From positions 20,110,516 through 20,174,515 of the forward strand of contig CM057165.1 of NCBI GenBank assembly GCA_029962745.1: a stretch of DNA of 64,000 bases, written 5' to 3'. How positions within the stretch are numbered: the first letter of the stretch is position 1; each line of letters begins with the position of its first letter. The notes below the pieces were generated by a model, which saw only the letters and a program-made list of their open reading frames with translations, was not told the origin of the DNA and searched no databases. Below, piece after piece: positions 1 to 14,100 of the stretch. Origin of the DNA: Echinometra lucunter. Its lineage: Eukaryota; Echinodermata; Echinoidea; Camarodonta; Echinometridae. The translations under genes were made by a program, and so were the position numbers.

Positions 1-160
1 TGATTTTTTTGGTCAACTCTTGACTTTTTATGAGAAAATTAGCCTAAATGCATTGATTTCGATTGAAAATCATCAAATTTTTAATGTTATTCTTCTTAGA
101 ATTCTATTCTCGACCATATATCATTTTTTTTTAACCATTGTGTAATCAGTTTAAAGGGTA
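1..160. repeat. Interspersed repeat, inverted copy of 36640-36790
   Basis: The left edge of the window cuts this element, so its true end is unknown. Confidence 0.72.
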
Positions 161-796
161 GTAGGTTTCATTCACAACACTGCATTTACATATATATATT
201 AGAGTAGTAAATGCAGCATCAAAACTTCAGAAGTTACTCACGCTACACTATTTTGGACCAACCTGCGGAATTGCCCATTACATGATGCATAAAATTGTTA
301 CAATGTTTGTGCAATTTTGATGTATGGACAAAGTAGACAGAAAAACATTGTACATACATGAGAATGTTCACAATAATGCACTTTCAAGAAAAGGGAGCAC
401 TATCAATAAGACAAAACTAGGGATGAAATGTGATGTGTTAAAAAATGCAATTAAATCAATTTTGTAATAATTCTGCTTGCCTTTTATGTTTATACAAGAC
501 AAAGTTTCAGAAGAGTGAAGTGTTTGTTTGTTTATACTGAATTGGAGAGCTGAGAGAGTATTAAGATGTATGTGCATACATTATAATTAACTTGTCATCA
601 TGGAGTGATTATGATGTAAATATGGAAATTTGTGCCAGGGCTCTTCATACAGCCCCACACGACATGCATTGTGTGGATGAATTGGTTGCTGTCCATTGAA
701 TAGGATAACTAGGCACTATCATTTTAGAAAGGTATTTGAATCTAATTGCACATGTCTATTTTATAGATACATGTAGCTACACCAGCCACGCAGATG

Positions 797-930
797 ACTA
801 GCGTACAAATATTGACTGCTTCGATGGGCATGGTTAAAATTATACCCTATGATCTCGAAATAGTATTGTGCCCAAAGATCAAGTCGAGGGGCGTATTACA
901 GTCTTGAGATCAATGATGAGCCTTTTAATA
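797..930. repeat. Interspersed repeat shared with 46665-46835
   Basis: attgactgcttcgatgggca tgg ... aagtcgaggggcgtattaca gtc matches attgactgctttgaggggca tgg ... aagtcgaggggcatagttca gtc at 46.7 kb; the 46.7 kb copy is longer and closes with an inverted gcagtcaat. Confidence 0.65.
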
Positions 931-1908
931 ATCAGGGGCAGATCCGGGTGGGGGGGGGGGGTGTGAATCGACCACGGCCCCCCATTTAAAGCAAAATTTT
1001 AGGGTAAAATACATGTACATGTGAAAATGCAGAGGACCCTTTTTTCAGGTAAAACAGACACCTGAAAAAGCCCATCGGCCGCCCTTTTGAAAAATTCTGG
1101 ATCCGGCCCTGATAATTGTGACCTGCAAGATAAGCATAAGTTTCATTTACCGCATCCTGACTGTGGATTCCCAATTTGGCATATTTTTGTCAAAATACGC
1201 TTGTCTAAATGTTTTTTCTTTGAAGGGAAACTTACCAATCTAAAAGTAGTGTGCATGTCTCACCGCGCATATCTCGTATTAACTTCATACGCATCTACTG
1301 ACTCACTGCTTTGTAAGCGCAATTGGCCATGTGCGGTGAATATGTTTTGCTATACTCCCGGCAGTTGGTAGTAAATTTCTTGTTTACAAATTTTACCAAT
1401 CCGAGACCTAGAATCTCAACCCGTTGAACACTAAGTCAGGGATATCTTGGGCTACACAGAAATCAAATAGCACTCAATGGATTATATGCGGTATATAAAG
1501 GCTGTCAAACCATATTCATATTTGTACATTCTACTTGTGTTTCATTAGCACAGATTGCTTTAGACTTTTATGCAGTTTACAGCAAAGAAAACCAAAGGGA
1601 CTGAATAGACATTGACATTTTGAAGTGGTACAAGGAAAAGTGGGCGAAGCACTGCGATGCAGAAATGTGAGTAAATTAAGCATGGTACGCCAATATATCT
1701 ACAATTGGTAGTTCTAAATTCTAGTTGGCAATTAATGCATTACTATTGTGCTCTACTTGATTGGTAATTCCTATATACATTGGAACAAGAAGAGGTCTCC
1801 GGTGTTTATCACATAACAGGTTGAACACTAGGCCCGAGGTAGCTGAGGGTAGGGTATATGCAAATGAGAAAATGTGTGTTGTACTGAGATTGAATTGTGC
1901 TCAACAGA

Positions 1909-2324
1909 TTAACCCACAGAAGTACAGAGCTTTCTTGAGGTCGTAATTAATCATCTTCAGTCCTCAAATTGGCAACAACTATTATTTTTGTGCACTCTTA
2001 CATAGTTTGAAAAAAATAAATATGGATATAACATGAACCAAAATGATTATAATTGTAAAATTTAATCAAAAATTGCCAATTTGAACTGGGAAAGAAGAAT
2101 TATATAATATTCACTGCATTACCAATTTAGAGAGTTTAATGATTAGTTACAATTAAATTGCTCTAATTCAAGAACGCCACACTATAATGCGTTGGAAATG
2201 GACTCAAAATTTTCACTGAATTTTTCTCTTTCTGCTCATGTATAATGTGTAATTCTCAGCATTCTGGACCAACAGATACTGCAAAAGCATCTCCTAAAGG
2301 AGACACCGTACCTCTGTGGGTTAA
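1909..2324. mobile_element. piggyBac-like MITE, family 2
   Basis: TTAA-CCCACAGAAGTACAG at the left; GTACCTCTGTGGG-TTAA at the right. The interior shares the 'aattggcaa' motif and general layout with family 1, so the two are probably related subfamilies. Confidence 0.78.
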
Positions 2325-3339
2325 CAATTACTGTAAAGAGAGAGACTAGACTTGACAGATAACAGAATTAACTCTTTGTGCGCTGGGCCATGAACCCCTG
2401 CGTGCTGAATTATTTTCAATTTCAATTTCAATTTCAATTTCCAATACACAGCTACCCAGTAAATGACTGCACATGAAAGCTGATTGAGTAAGGAATGTAA
2501 ACAATTAAAAGAGAATGCTGCCACCTCAGGGGAAATCAATATATTTTGTGTGGATATTATAGGCTCCGAGACTGAGCTTGAAATGTGAAATTAGCATGCT
2601 GCTGATAGTGCAGGGGTGCGAACTTCGCGTCCAAAGAGTTAATGCAAACAAGAGTATAGGTTTGGAACCATGCATGGCTTGTGGATAATGCTAGTCTACA
2701 ATGTATGTACAAGACATTATGGTACAGTAACACCAGATATTTTGAGTAAAAGTTACTGAATTTTGCAAGTGTTTTTGAGTCATATAAGCCTCTTGTCCCA
2801 AAATCATTGATCACAGGATTTTTTTTTTCAACGTGTAAAAGTTTCTAGTCTCAAAAGTGACTGTTGAAAATAATTTGACAAAGTTTCAGGTCACAAAAGT
2901 TTCTGATTGTAAAGTATAATTTTCATCTGTGACTTTCAACTCAAAATAATGATTCTATCAGAACTGGATAAATGGAAACAATTTCAATTTCAATGATTAT
3001 TTGAAGAGTTTGAATGCAAAAACCAATATATCCCTTTTTGTCAAGTTGAGACATTTGCAATTAAAGCAAGAACAATACAGAAAAATAAGAAGAAAACATA
3101 TGCCACTTTTGGCCGTAACTTCAACAATATACCTTTGTATGTAATGAGCAAAGTATTATCAAGAATTTTCACAAAATGACAATTATCGGTTTTTGCATGT
3201 AAACTCTTCATTTGGATATGAAGTGTGTGCTGCAGAAAGTCCATGTTACCCTGGTATAGCCAAATCGAAAGAAAGAAAATCTAAAGCTTGCCTACGGTCT
3301 GTTTACTAAGGAATTGCTCAGCATATATGAAAGCACCAG

Positions 3340-3600
3340 TAAATATTTCAAAGAGAAGCTTGAGTTCTGGGAAAGGTGAAAAATAATTTGTGAGATTCCT
3401 CATTCTTTCCATGTCATTTAGGAAGAATATCATAGTGAAAATGTCCCCTAGAAAAGATTGCTCTTCAAATGCCCTCATCATGGAAATACGACAAGAAAGA
3501 GCTGAAATGTTTGGGGGTAACGTTCATGCCGGATTTGCGTGTGCTCCCATATACTCATTTCTTTGTGCAGTGCAAGTATCTTTTTGGGAAAGTAAGTGAA
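3340..3600. repeat. Interspersed repeat, three copies in window
   Basis: agagaagcttgagttctggg aaaggtgaaaaataatttgt ... gttcatgccggatttgcgtg tgctcccatatactcatttc. Also found inverted at 23345-23625 and partly at 48585-48780. Short open stretches exist but share no family motif I recognise. Confidence 0.65.
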
Positions 3601-4538
3601 TTTCCTATCAATTTGATAATCTCCAAATCTCCGACTAGACACCTGTGTTCATATACAACTAATCTAACTCTCCCAGTTGCTTTGGAACAGTGTCTTTCAC
3701 ATGATGAGTGTATGACCACAACCCCAGTTTATCTTTAATGTCTGTCATTATATATGTCAGGATTATATCATATTTGTGTTTTTCCTGGTGAGAATATCAC
3801 TACTTACCGCAGGTGCTTGCAGCATAGACCAATATGCATGCTTGGACTTGCGTGATAAAGTTGGGGTATATTGGCATGATTAATATCTTGTTTGTACTTT
3901 GTATAATACATGTATATTTGCAACTTTCAGAATTAAACAATGAATTTTTGATAAAGCTGCATGTAAATGTATTTGTGTAATTTAATATTGTTACATATGA
4001 CCTCACCTAGGAACTCAAAGCAAAACCAACATATAGATATGGATATTTGGACTTAATTGTAGTAAAATTCTGTTCGAGTAGTTTGATAAAATGTCATACT
4101 TTCCTCCTTTTTTGCAACCTTTGTGACAAGTACATGATAGCCTGTGGTTTAAGAGGATCAACAACATGGGAGTACAATTATTGAACCAATCAACCTATCC
4201 TAAAATAGGCTTTCAGTAGTTTTTTTTTCCGGGGGGGGGGGGGGGGGTATTATTTTATCAAAACGACACCTTAAGGGATTTGAATCCATCCATACCTAGC
4301 TACATGTAGATATCCATCCAAAATGGATGCTCATGGCACCTAAATAAACATATTGATGACCAATTACACTCACAAGTGCCTACAATAAACCATATTCGTG
4401 AGAAATTTGTTACATATATTTTTCAGTTGACTTTCATTTTGCAATGTGTTTTTTTATAAGATGAAATAATGATTTGATTGGTAATCCATTTTCCTCTTTC
4501 TATTGACACTGTGCCTTACTTTTCAAGCCTCTCCAGGG

Positions 4539-4684
4539 CACTGTTGCATAAAACTTGTTATCAGCAACAACTGTCACATTTCCATGACAAATTTGCTGTC
4601 AGCCAATCAGATGCAAGGATTTCAGTAGCTCATAACAGTCATTGCAACTTGTTATTGTTAACAAGTTGGATGAAACGGGGCCCT
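4539..4684. repeat. Foldback MITE, 'cataaaacttgttatcag' family
   Basis: cactgttgcataaaacttgt ... acaagttggatgaaacgggg, about 145 bp, with the inner constant block agccaatcagatgcaaggat. Its right end stops about 10 bp before the donor of exon 4696-4824. Confidence 0.72.
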
Positions 4685-4695
4685 GTTGTCATTAC

Positions 4696-4824
4696 CTCTG
4701 ATTTATTGTCAGAATGGTTGTGTGTTTTGTAGACTCCTATGGGTATCTCATGGGTTGTTGAGCATAGCTTCTGATACAGTCTGCCATAGGTCCTTATCCA
4801 CATATCTTCATGTGTTATTCTCAG
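4696..4824 (-). CDS. slo2 (KCNT1/2-like): Slo2 exon: end of RCK2 core (last exon found)
   Basis: 129 bp, phase 0 at both ends, acceptor ccttacag, donor GTAATGAC. It encodes [64 protein letters not shown] is conserved with vertebrates. The open frame is followed by a donor, so more C-terminal exons must lie further left; none was recognised in 1-4695. Confidence 0.96.
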
Positions 4825-4988
4825 CTGTAAGGAAATAAAAAGCACCCCATGTAATTGCTATACATGATAAGAGCAGAAAATAGACTACCCAGTACCCCTA
4901 CAGTGACAAAAATTTCATTTAATAACTTCACAAAAAAGGACATAAAAAAATTAAGGGTCATCTTGAAATTATCATCATTATCATCATC

Positions 4989-5019
<31 letters not shown>

Positions 5020-5115
5020 CCATCATCATCACCATCATCATCACCATCATCATCATCACAGATATTATCATCTCTATAGTTCCTTCCATGATGTTCATGA
5101 TGATGATGATCATGA

Positions 5116-5146
<31 letters not shown>

Positions 5147-8100
5147 CAACTACATCATCATCAGCATAATCAATATCATCATCACCATAATCAACATCAA
5201 CATCATCATTATCACCACCACAATCATTATCACAACTACCATCATCACGCTATTCCTTACCTCACACAGATAACCTGATCCCGGGGCTTGGTCCAATCCT
5301 AATAGTTGCCGGGTGAAGCTGATCATATACTCCTTGACAAACGACTGGTAGAGCAGGGTATCCAACATGCTTGCACTGAACACATTACCCGCTGAGAAAG
5401 GCAAGCGGAACATGTAGGAGATATTGGACCCTTTCTCCTTCTCTTTCTGCAATGTATACAGAATAAAGAGTAAAAAACAGACAACACTGGAATGCAATCA
5501 ACAAATTAAATGAAGCTAGCTTAAAAGAAATAATGAGCACTATTTACTTAACGTTTCCTTAAAATCTGCAACACATATACACATTTTTTTTACTCCTACA
5601 TTCCTCTTGAAATTAAATCTTCACTTACTCAATAATGTTCAATTTACACATTCCATTTACTAAGAAATACATTTTCAAAGATAGCCTACTTAGCTCAAGA
5701 AAGTCATTAAAAAAAATATTGTGAAATTAGTTCTGTGAGAGAAAAAGGAAAGACAGAAGAAATGGAGAGAGGGAAAGTCATCATGGTATGAAAGTTGGTA
5801 ATCTTTCCTTAGATGGAAAATGTTGACTTTGACAAATGATGATGATCACCATGCAGCAACTGCAAACATGCAATGCTGCCATCTCTGGCAAGGTTATGCC
5901 ACTATATTGCATTGTTATGAAGGACAACAAAATGTAAAAAAGTTTGAAATGTCGAGCCCCGAGAAAGAAACTCTTCTGGGCCCCGTTTCATAAAACTTGT
6001 CATCAATAACAAGTTACAATAACTGTTATAAGCTGCTGAAATCCTTCCATCTGATTGGCTGACAGTAACAACTGTGGCAATTGTTACTGATAACAAGTTT
6101 TATGAAACAGAGCCCTGGAGTTGATGTAAGAAGTCTGTGAACTTGATTCTACTATGTATGAAAGCTGAACTACATGTATATAGATTTCACCATTACCTTC
6201 TGTTTTTCAGCCATTCTGAGTGCGTAGTAGTCTTTAGCTCTAAACTGCATGAACCTCATATTGGACGGATGAGTTAATTCAGTTATGATGCTAATGTGGG
6301 GAAAGAGTCTAAGGAATAAACAAACAAAAGGAACAGAATCACAGATGAATAAAACTTTGCTTGACAATTCTAAGGGTTAATGGTTAAGGACTCTGAAGGA
6401 TAATGAAAGATCCCAATGGAATGAGTTTTCAATTCTATTAACAACCTAACTCATGTGCATGCATACTCGTATGTCAAATAGTCCATTCATCTAGTCGCTA
6501 ATATAAACCTAAGAGTATATTTTAATTAGCGTTATTTTTTTTAGAAGTAATATTTGATACTCATATTTTGCATATAGTACAGAGTTATCAAACCTGTAAC
6601 ATACAGGGCAAAATGACTGTTTTATTGGTAGACCTGGGGAGCATTTCATCAACATTTGTTGTCTGACAAGTTGTCAGATCTGACATCTTTCCTTGATTTT
6701 GGTTGGCTGAGAAGCATCGTTACTATGGCAACCGTCGGATAAAACAGACTTTGTCGGATAAAACATCCGACAATTCCTTTCATGAAACGCTCCCCAGAAG
6801 TATAACATTGGTATTATAGATAACATGCATTTTTCTCAATCAGAATAATGAATCCCAAGTAAAAAAAAGAAATAATCTCAAATAGCATGAAAATATATGG
6901 ATCCCTATGACAAAGGTAAAAAATTTACAATCTTCAACACATTTAATGTAATACAGTTTGTTTTTCTGAACTTTTCAGGGCTGTAGGCTGTTTATACCAA
7001 CACAATTTTGATACTGCACTCATCATTTAAGGACTAAGAAGACATTTACAATGTATTTTTGCTGGAAATGCAAACAGGGTTCCTGAAATGTGATGTTTAT
7101 ATAACACTTCTTCTGTCAATATAAATGAAAAATAGGAAAATTATTTAAATCTTGTTTTACAAAACTGCATCTGCGTTACATGTTTGTAAATTCAGTAGTG
7201 CAGTCGGGGATAAGAGCTTTGCATCTCATATAATATTTGTCTCATAACGACAGATTGTTCAGTAGATTATCCAAAAGATGAAGCTTACTTGAAGAGGTAT
7301 TGAGCAGCTACAATCTGGTTTGCATCTGCCATGTAGTCTTCCTCCGCGAGTTTTGACGATTCCTTGTCAACAACCACGACAGTGTCAGACTGGAGTATAC
7401 CAGCACGCAGAAGGTCATCGAGGCTGAATGCATCAACAATGAGAAAATATCAATGATTATTTTTTTTTCCTATTACCCATAATCATGTCATATAAAATGT
7501 GTGAAAAACATGTCCATTTTTTTTCACATCTTTTGCCAACATGTACTATTTTCAAAGATACACTGGAAACTCGGTATCTAGAGATCTGATATAACAATAT
7601 TCCTGATAGAACAAGGTAATAATGTGGTCCCAGCTCCTTATATTTCATTGTTTTTTAATCCTGATATAACAAGATTCCTGCTATAACAAGGAAATTTTGA
7701 TGGTCCCAAGGACCTTGTTATACTCTCGTCATAATGAGTGCCCACTGTACTATTTTATGTTGTTATACTATTAGGATCTAACTCCCTTGATAAAAACTAA
7801 ACAAATATACAATAAATATAAACATACATTTAACCAAAAATAAAGATTAAACTGGAAAAAAGGGAAATCTTACCTTTCAATTGTACCTATCATGTAGTAG
7901 ATCATAGGGAATACTGCTATACACTCCAGGAAACAGGTATCTGGTCTGTTATGAAAAAAGAAGAAGAAAACATTTATAATGGTATTGCAAAGCTAGAGCA
8001 TTAATCACTTCTGTTTTGACATCAATAAGTTCTAAAAAAAATTAAGCTCTCAATTACCTGAAAAAATAATGTGTGTGTCTAGCTGTTATGTAGGAAATAA

Positions 8101-11100
8101 CACGCCCACAATAAAAACACATTACCTGACATTCCAGGGGTTAACTGTTTAGTAGTTTGAAGAAAATAAAGGACAACATATACCGCAATGCACAGAATAA
8201 AATGACTTTTCGATTACGAAAATGTCCTAATTCATGCCCACACATATATTCGTACACTGACTAGTCTACTCACCAGCAGCTTTTACTTGAATAAATATAT
8301 TGAGAGTATATTTTAACTTGCAATATTTTTTCATAGACTTAATATTTGAAGCTCATACTTTGCATGTACAGTATCGTGACACAAAACCCCTAACATCTCA
8401 GCCAAACATATTATGGTGACTAGTACACTAACAAAACAAAACCAACACTGACACAAAAATTAACTCAATTATCTTTGCTAAGCTACTTGATAGTCCTACT
8501 GCTACATGTATATTCTTGGGCCTGCATTATGAAAGTCTTCAATAGCATGTATAACATTAGTAAAAGAAAGATCAACATCATGCAAGCAGAAAATGTCTTC
8601 AAGCTCTTAGATGCTTTTGAGACCTTACACTCCTGAGGAAGAGCGAAGTATCTTACTTATTCATACAACCATCTTACCTTTGGGTCACCAAAGAGTTCTT
8701 ATAAGAACTACTTCTAAAGAAGAACAGTTTTTCAAGGACTCATGTTGCTACTGAACATCTTACATATAATATACAGTAGTTGGCCTATATAAATGCATCC
8801 ATAATTATCATCATTCAAACTACTACTTTTAATACAAATACCTTTTCTCGACAAGAATAACGATCGGTTTGAGGGTATGTTTAGGTCTCCAGTGCGCCCT
8901 CAGTGGTACGATGAAGTCAACCATACCCAAGGCTGCGTACTCTACGGCAAGGATGATGCAATTGTTGGGCCAGTTATACTCGGCTGCATGACGCCAGCTG
9001 GAATGGTCGCAAGGCTGAAAAAAGGGTAATAACAGACGGAAATTAACACATTGGATACGGGAACCGGTATGCCCCTGTACTAAGTCTATGGGATATAAGA
9101 ATGCAGTAGTCAATGGGTTAATAACTGTATAAAAGAATTGAATGCAAGGTTCTGTCTCTGATTTTGAAAGCAGTAAACAATGCATCTTTTGAGTATAGTA
9201 ATGATCTTCACAGTTCCATTTGGCTACAAACTGATGTAAATACTGCGATATCGATATAAATTATAGATATGTTACAAGTGCCTTCTCGAAAACTGAATTC
9301 TTTATGCACTTCCCTTTACCTAACCATGGATGTATACAGACAAGACAGAGATACATTACATGCATCTTAGCTGAAACTTGAATACCTGTAAATTTATATC
9401 AGATGGAATCTTACGACATCTAGATTAGATGTGGATGTATTACATGTTTCTCAGTACGCAATGGATATCAGCAAGAAATGGATATCTACTAATATCACAT
9501 CACTTTTAGAACTAAAGCCTTACAAAATAATTAGTGACTGTATCACAGCATGGAAATAGTTAAGATGAATATCTTTCTTATGGAACCAAGTTTGCAAACA
9601 TGTATCGTACACGATAATCTCCTTTGTCATGTGTTGCCATTTTGAGGGTATATCGATCAGCTCCTTACCTGATCAATCTCTAGACAGCAAATCTTCTTTG
9701 GCTGTGAGAGAAGATGACAGCACCCTGGCTGGTAACCAATGAAAGGAATGAGAGGTGATGTCCCTTTGGTCCAACTAAAGCAAAAGAAAAGGAAAATTAA
9801 AATCATTTATTCCACCAATGCATAAATAAATTTGTTGGTTTTGTTGTTATTATTAAGTATTTGGTGTCACAGGGGTCTGGAAGGGGAAAAGCAAATTTAA
9901 TCACTGTGACCCTCAGGTCTCCCCTCCCGATATAAGTGTTACAATAGATTTTAAAAAATGGGAAAGACAATGACAAACAAGTAATCCGCTCTGTATGATA
10001 TGCAGTCTACAATTACAAAGAAAAACAGTACAAAAACAAAATAAAAAAGTGGTAGAAACAATTTCTTCTTTGTTATTGCAATATCTACATGTTGTTAGCC
10101 CTTTCATAACTTTGGTACAGGAATTTTCAAGAGCCAAATTTCAAAATGTCAATCTCTGTTAAGTTTACTGGATGGGGCAAGGGACATCTATCTATGTATG
10201 ACAATCTACAAAATACATGACTTTGTTTTAATCTCTAGTTAAAAAGAAAACCTCTTCAAAGGAAAACAATTTCATCATAGCAGTTTTTAGATACAGGATT
10301 TTTTTTTTTCCCGGGAACTGCATGGAGGAGGCTAATGATGATGTCAATTATCAGGATTTTTAAAATGCTTTTTACTGATGTCTCCACACATGATGGTTTA
10401 AAAGTCTTCAAATTAAAGAAGACTTACGGGTCTTCTTCATCCCACACCGACACATCCTCCGTCTCTATGGCGACCTGCTTCTGTGCCTGCAGCGGCCTGT
10501 CATCTTTCAGCTGGTCATCTTCTGGGTCAGAGGACATCATTTCCAGGACCGGCATGATGGATGGGCGTCTGCCCTCCCTACCCCGGGGCATCGGGGGTGC
10601 AGCCTCGTCATCATCTACTACCCTGGTGGTGAAAGTGCCCCCGTCATCTCCGCCAGGCGGCATCAGGCGGTTGCGGTCCATGGCCTGGTCCATGGAACTA
10701 CGAGGGGGGATGTCCACTCTAAGACCAGCTGAAGGGACAAAGGTCAGTCAGAAATAAAACAGGAATTATTGGGATAGATTTGTTATGACAGAAAATGACT
10801 TGCCTTGGAATGATGAGATAAAAATGGTCATTTATACCAGAAACAAACAAAAATAAACCAAACCAATATTACATAGCACAGAATATGCACATCATAACAT
10901 GTAATTTAAGGTCCTACCAACAATGATTTAATTGGCAAGCTTTTCAAGGTAGGTAGATGCTTACGGACTTCTAGCCCGCTGCACATTGGTGTGCACCATC
11001 TCCACTCCATAGGGAGCATTCCTACTATTTTGCACCATTCTCATGCAAACATGCACGGCAATGGCAAAGGCAGTCACAATGACTTTCAGCAATTCTTACA

Positions 11101-14100
11101 GGCACCCATTTTTTCCTCGATGAAGAGTGGCAATGTTGATTAATATCTTGCCAATGGATGTTAAGGCTTGTTCAGATATGAGGCGGCAAATCCCCGCAAC
11201 ATTTTTCATGTACAGACAAACCACCCCACTCATATTGATGAAAGCGAATTAATGCGTCGACTCTCAAATAAGAGAGAGTTTTGTCAAAAGTTCCGTGGAC
11301 AAACTTATGATAACATATTTTGCGCTAACTTTTTAAGAATTTGATTGTTCCACAGCTTTTTGCAGCCAGGCGACAAAAGAATATCTCCTGCCTCAGCAAC
11401 ATCTTTTGTTCCCTCATACCCCATTGACTTGTTCACTAAAAATGTTGCGGGGATGTGTCTCCTCATATCTGAACAATCCTTTAGTGCTGTTTAGGGCTCT
11501 GCATCAAAAGTCATTGAGTCAAACCACACAGTGGATCCCCTGTCATGCAGAGGACCTTACCTGATGCTGCCCTTCCTGACGAAGTCTCAAACTTGGTTTT
11601 GTTATCTGAAGCGGGTGATGCTGATGATGGTGATGTTGCTGCACCACTGGCACTGTTACTTGACCTTGTGCTACCAAAGTGGTGTAACTCCAATGCCATA
11701 GACCCTAAGGAGAAAAAAGTGCATATTTTCATTAATCTTTAAGGCTTGTTCAGATATAAGAGGAAACCGCAGGGTTTTTTAAAGCAAATTTTTGTGTACA
11801 AAATGAATGGCAATGAAGTAACAAAAGACTGCACTTAAAATGTCACTTGGATGTTATAAAATGTGTGTAAAAACCCCCTCAGAAAAACCCCTGCAGTTTC
11901 CCCTCTTATGTTTGAATGGGCCTTTACTGTGTCATATATTTATAATCATGAATTAAATTAAACCAACCATGATTTGGAATGAAAAAGTGTAAGTTAGATG
12001 CAAACGGCGATTTTATTATCCTTCGTCTCACGAGACAATCACTAAGAGGACCACTCTGCTTGAATTTGAAAATGTCGTTATGTGCCTCCCGCTGCGTGAT
12101 ACGCCAATACACACAGTACGGTAAGGTGAGTCATTCGCGCATGCACACTCCTTATGTCTATTCTGTGCAACGGACCCTCGTATATTTTTCAAACATTGGT
12201 TCACATTCTTGATATTCGGATATTATACTTTGAAACTTTCAGACTGGTATTTTTACACTATAACCCTTATGTTTATCCCATTTTCAAGTAACAGAACAAG
12301 ATTTTTAAAAATCATAACAATGTTAACCAATGTCTTTAAAGGTAAATATTGCACATAGATCCCTAAGTTTTCAATCATTTCTTTGTTTAAGATCGTGTTA
12401 CAGTATATTCCCTGAATACTTGCAATTCATACAATTTGTCAACATATCACTCGGACTCCTGTGAAAACTTGCATGAAAATTTGTCCTGTTCAGTGGTTGA
12501 AATCCAAGAGTCCAGACACACACGGTCCACCTGCAACGTTGTACAGTGTACATGAATCTGAGCCCAGTTCATAAAACTTGCTATCAGTAATGCCACATTT
12601 CTATGACAACTTTGCTCTCAGCCAATCAGATGCAAGGATTTCAGTAGCTTGTAACAATTACTGCAAATTGTTATTGCTATTGCTATTGCTATTGTGAAAG
12701 GGGACCCTGGTTCTTGGATCAAGAATTACAAAAAAATAAACAAACACCATGCACAGATAGTTGATATTGCCTTACCAACGCTAGCGATTGCACTCTCTAT
12801 GCGGGAGATACCCATGCCATTGCTGTCGTAGCCAGCGCTTGGCGATTTATCAATCTTATTCTCCTTGCTGTCATTATCTTCGTTGGGATGGTTGAGGATG
12901 AAGGCAGAGTTCTCCTCCGGAGAGATGTTCATGTAGAAACAGGTGTCTGACGCCCTCATGATGTGGCGAGGGCCAGGGTTGAGCTGGATCTTGGCGTTTT
13001 CCTCTTGCTTCTTGATGCCGACTAGCGAGACACCGTACCTGAGAAGGAAGGGATATTAATGAGTAATTAACCCATTCGTGACAGGAATTATTTAAAGCCT
13101 AATGTGATCAACTTTTATTCTTCAAATTGGCAACACCAACATTTTTATTTTATTGCTAAATTTTTCTTATAAAACGTTATGTATCTGAAATGAACATAAA
13201 TTGACAGAAATTATGATGAGAAGTCAAAAAGTTGCCAACTTGTAGGGGAAAATTGTGATTTTAAACTTTCTATCACATTTCCAATTTAAGGATTTTAATG
13301 CTTATTTTTCTTTAAAAAAATTTCAGCATCAAAAACGAATATTGAAGCAACCAAAATGGGCACAGTTTGTGTAGAATTTTTTGCTCTTTCTGCTCATGTA
13401 TTTGGTATGATTTTTAGGGCTTTGCATCAAAAGATATTAGGCCAAACCACAAAATGTGGACCTCTGTCACGAATGGGGTAATTGAAAAGTAAAAATCACC
13501 AAAAGACCTTAAGCTCTGCATGTCAGGGGTTCCATGACACTATACTATATGCAAACTATGAGCTTCAAATATTCCTTCTGTAAAAAGATATTGCATGTTC
13601 AAATGGACTCTAAACATACATAAAGTAATTAGTGAGAAGTCTAGTTGAAATATGCATGCCCATAAATCAAGGCATTTAATACAGAAGGCATTTCAATTTC
13701 ATGAGTTGCAATCCTATGATATTCTTCATTTTGAACTTTGTTAACCCCTAGATTGCTGGGTTAAAGTTTTTTTCAGGTTATTTCATACGCACTAGCTGTA
13801 CACAATTGAATTTTTCAAGTGGCTGGTATACTTCAATTTTTTTTTCAAGGATATGATGATGTAATATCTGGATACATGTAACTGAGGTGCAGTTTTTTTC
13901 TCTTTTCATGTCATACTATACATTCTGGGCACAAATCACAAAAGCAAAAGCATGTTTCCCCTTAACACACTAATAGACCATTGTTCTGCTGGAAATATAA
14001 ATTTTCCCATGCTTTCCTCACACATTTTAAAACTAATTACTACACTATCCAAAATTTTGTACCACCTAAAAGCTTTGATGATGTGCATGAAGTATCTTTA

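Larger units (their letters stand above)
161..4695. other. 3' part of gene locus, no exon recognised
   Basis: Apart from the repeats listed at 797-930, 1909-2324, 3340-3600 and 4539-4684, this stretch is AT-rich unique-looking DNA with a short poly-G run at 4222-4237. I searched the minus strand for the conserved KCNT C-terminal tail (the Y-V-L-I-N-P-P region) and did not see it. It is therefore best read as intron. Confidence 0.55.

Noticed and set aside
3281..3738. Small protein-coding gene at 3.3-3.7 kb
   Set aside because: The interval is an interspersed repeat with copies at 23.4 and 48.6 kb in which the frames are not kept.
1..4695. Last exon(s) of the channel gene
   Set aside because: No minus-strand segment matched the conserved KCNT C-terminal tail with suitable splice sites; the true exons are probably further left.
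4958..5273. Poly-Met, poly-Ile and poly-Ser open frames
   Set aside because: Translation of the ATC trinucleotide repeat in an intron.
10335..10757. 140-codon plus-strand open frame
   Set aside because: It is antisense to the 301-bp linker exon, whose minus-strand frame matches KCNT and has proper splice sites.
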